Assembly (NCBI GenBank): GCA_943326655.2
Contig: CALPUC020000067.1
Span: 1 to 5,572 of the forward strand
Source of the DNA: Rhodoluna limnophila
Lineage (GTDB): Bacteria > Actinomycetota > Actinomycetes > Actinomycetales > Microbacteriaceae
Length of the DNA stretch: 5,572 nt
Direction of reading: 5' to 3'
How positions within the stretch are numbered: position 1 is the stretch's first letter; each line of letters opens with the position of its first letter. Shown here in pieces: positions 1 to 5,572 of the stretch. Under the pieces are notes generated by a model that worked only from the letters and a program-made list of their open reading frames with translations, had not been told where the DNA came from and made no database searches. The translations under genes were made by a program, and so were the position numbers.

Positions 1-935
1 CCGGGTCGAACTGAGAGTGCTTCAAGCAAATCGACTGCTGCTAGGCCGGCCAGCAGAATCGAGATCGCAATTCCAAAACGTTTCAGTGAATTGTCTTCAC
101 GCGTCTGCAAGTCTTCTAGGTAGGCGCGGTCGTCGCCCTTCGGTAGTTCCCACTTGGCGTTTCGGGAAAGCCTCACCGCAATCAGCACCACAAAGAGCAT
201 CATGCTCAGCACGGCTATTCTCCAATGGTCCTCGAAAGCTCCGGCGGAGTTCACAACAAGCACGATTGCCGAAGCCGAGAGTGATAGCGGAGCAATCGCT
301 CGCCAACCAAAGTTCTTCGACCACATGCCGAGACCAAGCGACACAAAGCCAACCACCGCGAGATTAGTTGCCCAGTACCAGGATGGCTCTCTATCCCAGG
401 CGTCGAAGCCCCAACCGAAGGTTGTGCCGATCGACATGATCAGGGTGAGCAGCATGGCGCTCGAGAAAACGGCCAAGAAATTGCTTAGCAAGATAGAGAA
501 TCGCTTAGATTTCAGTGCGCCGAAGCCGGCGAGAAGACCTAGCGAAAGCTCGAGCGCAGACCAACCGTAAACGTTCCAGCTGGCTAGGTTTTGGGAAACA
601 AAAACCGACGCAGCCACTAGCACCATGAAACCTGCCACAACAATCAACCACTGTGCAACCGAAAGGTTTGGTCGCTCACGCTTTGGTTTGGTTGGCTTGA
701 CAACCGCCGGCGGGGCTGTTACCTGGCTACCAACTTGATTCGTTGAAGAGAAGGCCGACATCGATGAAACCAGGGCATTGAGATTTTGGTTTTGTTCGGC
801 GATTAGATTCCTTAGTCGGTTGAACTCTCTAAGGTCTTTTGATAGGTAGCGGTTTCCGCACGGGCAGGCAACTTTTTCTAGGCTGCTCAGCTGCTCTTCA
901 TTGAATTCGTGCGTGCAAAATGGTGTTCCGTACAT
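1..935 (-). CDS. Multi-pass membrane protein with N-terminal Cys/His site, SCO7613-like (partial, 3' end beyond window)
   Basis: Reading the minus strand from the ATG at 935 gives 311 codons without a stop, so the gene runs off the left edge. The start is well supported: an AGGGGGG ribosome binding site sits just upstream. The soluble N-terminus (about residues 1-92) holds C7-x-H9 and C24-x-C26, a possible zinc-ribbon-like site. It is followed by a charged helix with coiled-coil character (about 33-60) and a Pro/Lys-rich linker (75-90). Seven hydrophobic segments follow at about 94-114, 124-142, 146-168, 188-206, 212-231, 238-256 and 286-305. This design, a metal-site head, a linker and many membrane helices, recalls the large actinobacterial membrane proteins named for SCO7613, whose function is unknown; that match is from memory of the family style, not a search. 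No enzymatic motif is visible. It is divergent from the deacetylase gene. Confidence 0.8.
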   Translation of the reverse strand, partial: MYGTPFCTHEFNEEQLSSLEKVACPCGNRYLSKDLREFNRLRNLIAEQNQNLNALVSSMSAFSSTNQVGSQVTAPPAVVKPTKPKRERPNLSVAQWLIVVAGFMVLVAASVFVSQNLASWNVYGWSALELSLGLLAGFGALKSKRFSILLSNFLAVFSSAMLLTLIMSIGTTFGWGFDAWDREPSWYWATNLAVVGFVSLGLGMWSKNFGWRAIAPLSLSASAIVLVVNSAGAFEDHWRIAVLSMMLFVVLIAVRLSRNAKWELPKGDDRAYLEDLQTREDNSLKRFGIAISILLAGLAAVDLLEALSVRP

Positions 936-1072
936 TTGGCCCCCCTGCCTAATAGAAACGGTTTAACTCTGTTTTACATCAGTTGTGCGAGATTTTTCTT
1001 ATCTTTACCAAAAATTTATGCGTAAAAAGACACCTAACCCGAGTTCCATTTCAAGTAAGTAAGGTTGTATTT
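936..1072. promoter_or_regulatory. Divergent intergenic region, probably holding promoters for both directions
   Basis: This A+T-richer 137-base gap separates two genes read outward, so promoters for both should lie here. I looked for -35/-10 pairs on both strands and found only poor ones. On the plus strand TTTACA (973-978) and TATCTT (1000-1005) are 21 bases apart, which is too long. The minus strand shows no better pair. No clear operator palindrome or riboswitch-like structure is visible. The promoter role is inferred from layout alone. Confidence 0.5.
940..946 (-). promoter_or_regulatory. Ribosome binding site of the leftward membrane-protein gene
   Basis: On the minus strand AGGGGGG lies four bases before the ATG at 935. 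The AGGGG core (942-946) is six bases away, within the normal range. It is the strongest Shine-Dalgarno match in the window and fixes the start of a gene that has no stop inside the window. Confidence 0.75.
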
Positions 1073-2203
1073 ATGGCTAAAGCAACCTTCAACCCAAAGC
1101 GTCTTCTGGTTGTTCACGCGCACCCAGACGACGAGAGCCTGTTCACCGGTCATGTGATCGCCGATGCCGTTGCGGCAAAGGCCGAGGTGATGGTGCTGAC
1201 ACTTACCCGTGGCGAGCGCGGACGAATGAAGTTGGAAGAGCTTAAATCGCTTGAGGGTAACCTTCCTTCCATGGGAGCCTTTCGGGCGGGTGAACTTGGC
1301 AATGCGCTTCGTGCTCTCGGGGTCAAGCAACACAGATTCGCCGGAACCCGCGCTTACCAAGATTCCGGATTCAGAATCAATGCGGTTGGCAAACCAACCA
1401 AGGTTAAGCGACCCGACGAACTTTCGCTAGCGGCCGTCAACGTTGCGGTTATTGCCGACGACATCTACGCGGTTATCAAGGATTTCAAACCAGACACTGT
1501 TGTGACCTACAACCGCAAAGGTGGCTTCGGGCACCCCGATCACAAGATGGCTCACGAAGGAACCGCTATGGCTCTTCGCCGCATTGCCAAGGAGAACTCC
1601 AGGCGAGCTCCGGCATTTTGGGTGATTGCCGAACGTGGGGAGCGTGCCGACGTAACTATCGGAAACGCTAAAACTGCGCAAATCAAAAAAGACGCGCTAT
1701 CGGCTCATGCCAGCCAAATTGCGGTTGGCCCAGAAACTTATTCGATTACCAACGGCAAAGAGTTTCGCTACGACCAGCCAGAGCGATTACGCCGTTCCTC
1801 GATTCGCCCATTGCGCTGGGTCAAGCCAGCGCTAATCGCGATTTGGTCTCTGCCACTAGGAGTCGTGGCTGCGATTGCGGGCACGATGATGCACACAATT
1901 CGAGCTTCGAATCCCGAGCAGTGGGCTATCGGGCTTTGGATTTCCCTCGGAATCGTTTGGTCACTGGCCGTTGCGCTGCGTTTACTAAGAAACTCTAGGG
2001 GTGCTCTGTATCTCATGACGTTCTCACTGTGGGCCACACTTTTCTGGCTATCAATGCGTCAGGGCGGAGGATCCGTGGCTATTCTCAACAACGAAGTTGG
2101 AAACTGGTGGGCCTACGGTTCGGTGATTGGTTGTGCAGTGGTAATTATCTTTCCGAAAATTCGTCCTGGTGTCTGGCGCAAAAGCGCATCCGGTCACCGT
2201 TAA
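1073..2203 (+). CDS. MshB-like PIG-L family deacetylase with C-terminal membrane domain
   Basis: A zinc-dependent N-acetyl-sugar deacetylase of the PIG-L/LmbE family, 376 residues. Residues 11-21 carry the AHPDDE signature: by comparison with MshB, H17 and D20 are metal ligands and D19 is the catalytic base. The second motif, GHPDH at 153-157, supplies H157 as the third ligand and H154 near the active site. MshB removes acetyl from GlcNAc-inositol in mycothiol synthesis; Mca cleaves mycothiol S-conjugates. MshB is favoured because fdxA and a DapC-type gene follow, as in mycobacteria, but the substrate is not proven. After about residue 245 comes a tail with about four membrane helices (251-271, 284-304, 311-327, 345-363), absent from classical MshB, which implies membrane anchoring. 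The ATG at 1073 is preferred over an in-frame ATG at 983 because AAGTAAGG (1057-1064) precedes it and homology starts just after it. It probably opens the operon. Confidence 0.88.
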   Translation: MAKATFNPKRLLVVHAHPDDESLFTGHVIADAVAAKAEVMVLTLTRGERGRMKLEELKSLEGNLPSMGAFRAGELGNALRALGVKQHRFAGTRAYQDSGFRINAVGKPTKVKRPDELSLAAVNVAVIADDIYAVIKDFKPDTVVTYNRKGGFGHPDHKMAHEGTAMALRRIAKENSRRAPAFWVIAERGERADVTIGNAKTAQIKKDALSAHASQIAVGPETYSITNGKEFRYDQPERLRRSSIRPLRWVKPALIAIWSLPLGVVAAIAGTMMHTIRASNPEQWAIGLWISLGIVWSLAVALRLLRNSRGALYLMTFSLWATLFWLSMRQGGGSVAILNNEVGNWWAYGSVIGCAVVIIFPKIRPGVWRKSASGHR

Positions 2204-2206
2204 AAT
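2201..2206 (+). promoter_or_regulatory. Possible -10 element for an internal fdxA promoter
   Basis: TAAAAT overlaps the stop codon of the deacetylase gene and fits the -10 pattern TAnnnT. Transcription from it would begin about 20 bases before the fdxA start. No recognisable -35 hexamer lies 16-18 bases upstream, so this is a weak candidate only; read-through from the gene upstream is at least as likely. Confidence 0.2.
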
Positions 2207-2232
2207 TGTTCTAACCAACCCGAGGAGAATCA

Positions 2233-2553
2233 GTGACTTACGTTATCGCTCTGCCATGTGTAGACGTTAAAGACAAAGCCTGCATCGAGGAATGCCCGGT
2301 CGACTGTATTTACGAGGGCGACCGCATGCTTTACATCCACCCGGACGAGTGCGTGGACTGTGGAGCTTGCGAGCCAGTTTGCCCGGTTGAAGCAATTTAC
2401 TACGAGGACGACCTGCCATCTCAGTGGTCTGAATACTACAAAGCAAACGTTGAGTTCTTCAATGAGCTCGGTTCTCCCGGAGGCGCTGCCAAGACTGGCA
2501 AAGTCGACGGCGACCACGCCGTGGTTAGCGTGCTACCGCCTCAGGTCTCCTAA
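2233..2553 (+). CDS. fdxA: Seven-iron ferredoxin (3Fe-4S plus 4Fe-4S)
   Basis: A small soluble cytoplasmic electron carrier of 106 residues, the usual size for actinobacterial FdxA/FdxC. The cysteine pattern matches Azotobacter ferredoxin I shifted by one for the initiator Met: C9, C17 and C50 for the 3Fe-4S cluster; C21, C40, C43 and C46 for the 4Fe-4S cluster. C25 corresponds to the free cysteine of that protein. The central ECVDCGACEPVCPVEAIYYE stretch (39-58) is diagnostic. An acidic C-terminal extension follows, as is usual in this class. The start is GTG, supported by GAGGAG at 2222-2227 with a five-base spacer. The gene lies 29 bases after the deacetylase gene and 5 before dapC, so co-transcription is likely. 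Its redox partners cannot be read from the sequence. Confidence 0.95.
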   Translation: MTYVIALPCVDVKDKACIEECPVDCIYEGDRMLYIHPDECVDCGACEPVCPVEAIYYEDDLPSQWSEYYKANVEFFNELGSPGGAAKTGKVDGDHAVVSVLPPQVS

Positions 2554-2558
2554 ACCTC

Positions 2559-3674
2559 GTGTTTGATCGCCTGCCGGAATATCCTTGGGAGAGTCTGAAG
2601 CCTTTTGCGGCTAAAGCGGCCGAGCATCCCGGTGGCAAAATCGATCTTTCTGTGGGCTCCCCGGTTGACCCGACTCCGCAAGTTATTCAAGACGCACTAG
2701 ACGCAGCTTCGAATTCGCCCGGTTATCCGTCTACGGCCGGATCTCCAGAGTTCCGTGCAGCAGTGGTTGAGTGGTTTGCTCGTCGTCGTGGGGTTAGCGG
2801 TTTGGAACCCGGGCAGATTATGCCAACCGTGGGTTCCAAAGAGCTAATCAGCTGGTTGCCGCTGATGATGGGCTTAGGTCCCGGTGATGCGGTGGTGCAG
2901 CCAACGGTTGCCTACACCGCCTATGTCGTGGGTGCGGCCCTCTGCGGAGCTGAAATAGTCTCCGAAGACGACCCAGCCAAGTGGCCGGCGAATACCAAAC
3001 TGGTTTGGCTCAACTCGCCAGGAAACCCAGACGGCCGCGTTCTTAGTTCCGCGCAGATGAAGGCGGCAGTTGATCGCGGGCGCGAAATCGGAGCGCTGGT
3101 GGCATCAGACGAGTGCTATGCGGAACTTGGTTGGGGTGATTGGGAGGGCAAAACCACACCTTGTATTTTGGACCCGGCAATCTGCGGCTCTTCAACAGAC
3201 GGAGTTTTGGCTGTTTACTCACTTTCTAAGCAGAGCAACATGGCTGGTTATCGCGCGGCTTTCGCAGCCGGCTCGGCTTCGCTTATCAAAGATTTGGTGA
3301 ACTTGCGCATGCACGCGGGTCTCAATACTCCTGAGCCTGCGCAGAAGGCAATGATTGCTGCACTCGGTGATGAAGCTCACGTGAGCGCGCAGAAGACAAT
3401 CTACCGAGCACGTCGCGAAGAACTATTGGCTGCGGTGAAGGCGTTCGGCTTTGAGGTTTCGGCCAGCGAGGCTGGGCTCTATCTCTGGGCCACTCTTGGC
3501 GAAGATTGCTGGAAGACGGTTGCTCGAATGGCAGCTTTGGGAATTGTGGTTGTGCCAGGATCGTTTTACGTTTTGGGGGAGAGCAACTTCGTCCGCTTTT
3601 CACTTACGGCAACCGATGCCGACATTTCCGAAGGTTCTCGCCGGCTGCGGGATGCCATAGGCTTAAGCCAGTAA
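2559..3674 (+). CDS. dapC: Succinyldiaminopimelate transaminase, actinobacterial DapC type
   Basis: A PLP-dependent fold type I aminotransferase of 371 residues, expected to convert N-succinyl-2-amino-6-oxopimelate to N-succinyl-LL-diaminopimelate with glutamate as donor, in the lysine and peptidoglycan precursor pathway. Visible landmarks are the N-terminal VGSPVDPTP (32-40), the cofactor-phosphate region around GSKEL (92-96), NSPGNPDG (152-159) with N156, SDECYAE (183-189) with D184 and Y187, SLSKQSNMAGYR (221-232) with Schiff-base lysine K224, and VRFSLT (345-350), where R346 should bind the substrate carboxylate. All key residues are present. The start is GTG, five bases after the fdxA stop, without a well-placed Shine-Dalgarno, so translation is probably coupled to fdxA. 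The next in-frame Met is far inside the fold. Family is certain; exact substrate rests on family resemblance and on the ferredoxin neighbour known in other actinobacteria. Confidence 0.88.
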   Translation: MFDRLPEYPWESLKPFAAKAAEHPGGKIDLSVGSPVDPTPQVIQDALDAASNSPGYPSTAGSPEFRAAVVEWFARRRGVSGLEPGQIMPTVGSKELISWLPLMMGLGPGDAVVQPTVAYTAYVVGAALCGAEIVSEDDPAKWPANTKLVWLNSPGNPDGRVLSSAQMKAAVDRGREIGALVASDECYAELGWGDWEGKTTPCILDPAICGSSTDGVLAVYSLSKQSNMAGYRAAFAAGSASLIKDLVNLRMHAGLNTPEPAQKAMIAALGDEAHVSAQKTIYRARREELLAAVKAFGFEVSASEAGLYLWATLGEDCWKTVARMAALGIVVVPGSFYVLGESNFVRFSLTATDADISEGSRRLRDAIGLSQ

Positions 3675-3681
3675 AAGAATC

Positions 3682-3687
3682 AGGGAG
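3682..3687 (+). promoter_or_regulatory. Ribosome binding site deciding the TTG start of gltA
   Basis: AGGGAG lies six bases before the TTG at 3694. Because TTG is a rare start, this well-spaced site is what justifies beginning citrate synthase here; it also allows gltA to be translated independently of dapC. Confidence 0.65.
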
Positions 3688-3693
3688 AACAAG

Positions 3694-4965
3694 TTGTCAG
3701 ACGAAAAAGTCACGCTCAACTATCCTGGAGGCTCAGCGGAGTTTCCAGTGCTTTCGTCTGTCGACGGCGCAAATGTAATTGACTTCTCGAAGCTCAACGC
3801 GTCGACCGGATTTAATGCTTTCGACCAGGGTTTCGTAAACACTGCATCAACCAGATCCGCAATCACCTACATCGACGGTGAGCAGGGAATCTTGCGCTAC
3901 CGCGGTTATCCAATTGAAGAACTTGCCGGCAGCAAGAGCTTTCTCGAGGTTGCCTACCTGCTCATTTACGGGAACCTTCCGACCGCGGCTGAATATGATT
4001 CTTTCGACGACCGGATTCGCCGCCACACCCTAATTCACGAAGATCTCAAAAACCTCTTCCACGCCATGCCAACGAATGCACACCCGATGCCCGTTTTGTC
4101 GGCCGGTGTTTCAGCTCTGTCGACTTTCTACCAGGATTCGCTGGATATTCACGACCAGGAGCAGGTTGAGCTTTCGACCATTCGCCTTCTGGCAAAAATG
4201 CCGGTTTTGGCTGCTTACGCATACAAGAACTCTCAGGGGCAAGCGCTTCTTTACCCAGACAACTCACTCAGCATGGTGGAAAACTTCCTGCGCCTGACCT
4301 TTGGAACAATGGCTGAGGAATACACGCAAAACCCGGTAATCGTGAAGGCCTTAGACACACTGTTTACGCTGCACGCCGACCACGAACAGAACTGTTCAAC
4401 ATCGACAGTACGTTTGGTCGGCTCGAGCCAGGCCAACCTTTTTGCTTCGGTTTCGGCTGGCGTGAACGCCCTGTTCGGCCCGCTGCACGGCGGCGCCAAC
4501 GAGGCTGTTCTGGAAATGCTGACCAGTATCCGCGATTCCGGCGACTCGGTGCAGCGCTACGTTGAACGAGTAAAGAACAAAGAAGACGGAATTCGCCTGA
4601 TGGGATTCGGTCACCGCGTTTACAAGAGTTTTGATCCACGAGCCAAGCTTGTTAAAGCTACCGCCGACCGAGTTTTGGCAGAGCTTGGAGTGCAGGATCC
4701 GCTGCTAGACATTGCCAAGGAATTGGAAGCCGCCGCCCTTTCAGACGAGTACTTCGCCGAGCGCAAGCTGTATCCAAACGTTGATTTTTACACCGGTGTT
4801 ATCTACAAGGCCCTAGGCTTCCCGACTCGCATGTTTACCGTGCTATTTGCCATTGGGCGTCTGCCTGGTTGGATCGCACACTGGCGCGAACTGAACCTAG
4901 ACCCAAACACCAAGATTGGTCGCCCGCAGCAGTTGTATACCGGCCAGGCCGAACGTCACATTTAG
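3694..4965 (+). CDS. gltA: Citrate synthase
   Basis: Condenses acetyl-CoA and oxaloacetate to citrate, the first step of the TCA cycle, in the cytoplasm. The 423-residue length fits the type II enzymes (E. coli GltA has 427), including the small N-terminal beta domain (about 5-60) that shorter methylcitrate synthases lack. The catalytic triad is visible: H265 in GPLHGGAN (262-269), H307 in GFGHRVY (304-310) and D364 in NVDFYTG (362-368). HADHEQN (227-233) contributes oxaloacetate-site histidines, and GRPQQLYTG (409-417) is the typical C-terminal signature. The start is TTG, supported by AGGGAG at 3682-3687 with a six-base spacer and by an N-terminus in the usual actinobacterial style. It follows dapC by 19 bases and is probably the last gene of the operon. 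Its stop codon overlaps that of the convergent rsmD gene. Confidence 0.96.
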   Translation: MSDEKVTLNYPGGSAEFPVLSSVDGANVIDFSKLNASTGFNAFDQGFVNTASTRSAITYIDGEQGILRYRGYPIEELAGSKSFLEVAYLLIYGNLPTAAEYDSFDDRIRRHTLIHEDLKNLFHAMPTNAHPMPVLSAGVSALSTFYQDSLDIHDQEQVELSTIRLLAKMPVLAAYAYKNSQGQALLYPDNSLSMVENFLRLTFGTMAEEYTQNPVIVKALDTLFTLHADHEQNCSTSTVRLVGSSQANLFASVSAGVNALFGPLHGGANEAVLEMLTSIRDSGDSVQRYVERVKNKEDGIRLMGFGHRVYKSFDPRAKLVKATADRVLAELGVQDPLLDIAKELEAAALSDEYFAERKLYPNVDFYTGVIYKALGFPTRMFTVLFAIGRLPGWIAHWRELNLDPNTKIGRPQQLYTGQAERHI

Positions 4966-5528
4966 GCGCTGAGCCAGTAAACCAGGGTATCGCCGTAAGA
5001 CTTTTCGTCTTCCAAGACGTAACCGTCCGGCCAATTCGGTGCTTCGGTTCTACTCGAACGTTCCACAACAACGGTGGCGTCTTTCAATAACGGCTTTAGC
5101 AACTCCAGTTCGGAAACGATTTCGTCATTGGTAATTTCATAGGGCGGGTCGATGAAGACCAAATCAAAGACGACTTCGCCAGAGCTTACCAAAAACGACG
5201 AAACCGATTTGTTGATTACTTTCCCGTCGAATTCAACTTCCTCTTTCAGTAAAGCCTTGGCAACGATTTTCAGATTTGCCACGCAAACCGCAGCGGCCTT
5301 ACCATCGCGCTCGACCATCCAGGCGGCTGCCGCACCTCGGCTAGCCGATTCCAAAGCGAGGGCACCGGTTCCGGCGTACAGATCAAGCACCTTGGCGCCG
5401 TCGATGAGTTCCTTTGCCTCGAGCCGCGAAAAGATGCTTTCACGAATTCGGTCTGAGGTCGGGCGGGTTACTTTGGCTGGGCTGGTCAGTTTTAGTGAGC
5501 CGGCTAGCCCTGCGATGATACGGGTCAT
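4962..5528 (-). CDS. rsmD: 16S rRNA (guanine(966)-N(2))-methyltransferase RsmD
   Basis: Transfers a methyl group from S-adenosylmethionine to N2 of G966 of 16S rRNA during small-subunit assembly. The 188-residue protein shows the family order: N-terminal MTRIIAG, RPTSDRIRESIF (22-33), SAM-binding motif I DLYAGTGALALESASRGA (49-66), a motif II acidic region VERD (72-75), catalytic motif IV FIDPPYE (125-131), and a C-terminal YGDT (178-181). Length is normal. The ATG at 5528 is chosen because RsmD proteins usually begin with Met-(Thr)-Arg-Ile-Ile-Ala-Gly; an in-frame ATG at 5537 would add three residues. Neither has a clear Shine-Dalgarno, so coupling to an upstream gene or leaderless translation is possible. 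It is convergent with gltA, overlapping by four bases. The coaD gene often found after rsmD in actinobacteria is absent here. Confidence 0.94.
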   Translation of the reverse strand: MTRIIAGLAGSLKLTSPAKVTRPTSDRIRESIFSRLEAKELIDGAKVLDLYAGTGALALESASRGAAAAWMVERDGKAAAVCVANLKIVAKALLKEEVEFDGKVINKSVSSFLVSSGEVVFDLVFIDPPYEITNDEIVSELELLKPLLKDATVVVERSSRTEAPNWPDGYVLEDEKSYGDTLVYWLSA

Positions 5529-5530
5529 GA

Positions 5531-5572
5531 TTAGCATTGAACCATGCTTTTGCCACTAACCCCGTTAGATCG
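5531..5572 (-). other. Possible 3' end of a gene upstream of rsmD (unresolved)
   Basis: On the minus strand one frame is open from the right edge for 13 codons and stops at the TAA at 5531-5533, reading RSNGVSGKSMVQC. If real, its stop would overlap the upstream rsmD ATG (5537) or lie two bases before the ATG at 5528, which would explain why rsmD lacks a ribosome binding site. In many actinobacteria recG precedes rsmD, but this tail is too short to identify. A second minus-strand frame stops earlier, at 5565-5567. A plus-strand ATG at 5544 opens a frame to the edge and is a competing reading. Confidence 0.2.

Noticed and set aside
97..324. A short minus-strand frame.
   Set aside because: It is in a different frame from the membrane protein that covers the same bases, and its Arg-rich translation shows no domain or start signal.
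17..570. Two overlapping plus-strand open frames (17-367 and 154-570) that could suggest rightward genes.
   Set aside because: They lie antisense to the membrane protein, have low-complexity Ser/Arg/Pro-rich translations and no ribosome binding sites. The minus-strand frame has a strong site and coherent membrane helices.
983..1072. An upstream in-frame ATG extending the deacetylase by 30 residues.
   Set aside because: The added residues are not like any PIG-L N-terminus, there is no ribosome binding site before 983, and 1073 has one. The extension would also fill the A+T-rich region expected to hold promoters.
4364..4639. Minus-strand frames opposite gltA.
   Set aside because: They mirror conserved citrate synthase codons; the translations are Arg/Gly-rich, without start signals or domains.
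5152..5559. A plus-strand frame of 135 codons opposite rsmD.
   Set aside because: It is fully antisense to a clearly recognised methyltransferase and its Ser/Thr/Ala-rich translation is a shadow.
1..5572. Search for CRISPR repeats, insertion sequence ends, tRNA or rRNA genes, riboswitches and factor-independent terminators.
   Set aside because: No regularly spaced repeats, transposase motifs, cloverleaf-like genes or GC hairpins followed by T runs were found by eye; intergenic space totals only a few short gaps.

Overview
The window looks like a compact, vertically inherited stretch of an actinobacterial chromosome. It most resembles a small-genome member of the Microbacteriaceae (for example the freshwater Rhodoluna/Aquiluna type). 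This placement is inference. It rests on an MshB-like mycothiol-type deacetylase followed by a seven-iron ferredoxin and an actinobacterial DapC-type aminotransferase (a gene order also known around Rv1170-Rv1178 of Mycobacterium tuberculosis), on the frequent GTG and TTG starts, and on a base composition that is moderate by eye rather than very G+C-rich.

Layout. From the left edge to 935, on the minus strand, runs the N-terminal part of a multi-pass membrane protein with a putative Cys/His metal site; its 3' end lies outside the window. A 137-base divergent intergenic region (936-1072) follows. Four plus-strand genes then lie head to tail with gaps of 29, 5 and 19 bases, which suggests one operon: an MshB-like PIG-L deacetylase carrying an extra membrane tail, fdxA, dapC and gltA. 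gltA meets the convergent minus-strand rsmD with the two stop codons overlapping. The last ~40 bases hold either the end of a gene upstream of rsmD or the first codons of a divergent gene; this cannot be decided here.

How the genes relate. The plus-strand cluster mixes thiol or amide metabolism (PIG-L enzyme), electron transfer (ferredoxin), the diaminopimelate/lysine branch for cell wall and protein (DapC) and entry into the TCA cycle (citrate synthase). They probably share transcription as growth-linked housekeeping functions rather than form one pathway. RsmD is a ribosome maturation enzyme.

I found no mobile element, CRISPR array, tRNA, rRNA or defence system. The most notable points are the deacetylase-membrane tail fusion and the edge-truncated membrane protein. 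I see no convincing evidence of an undescribed system.
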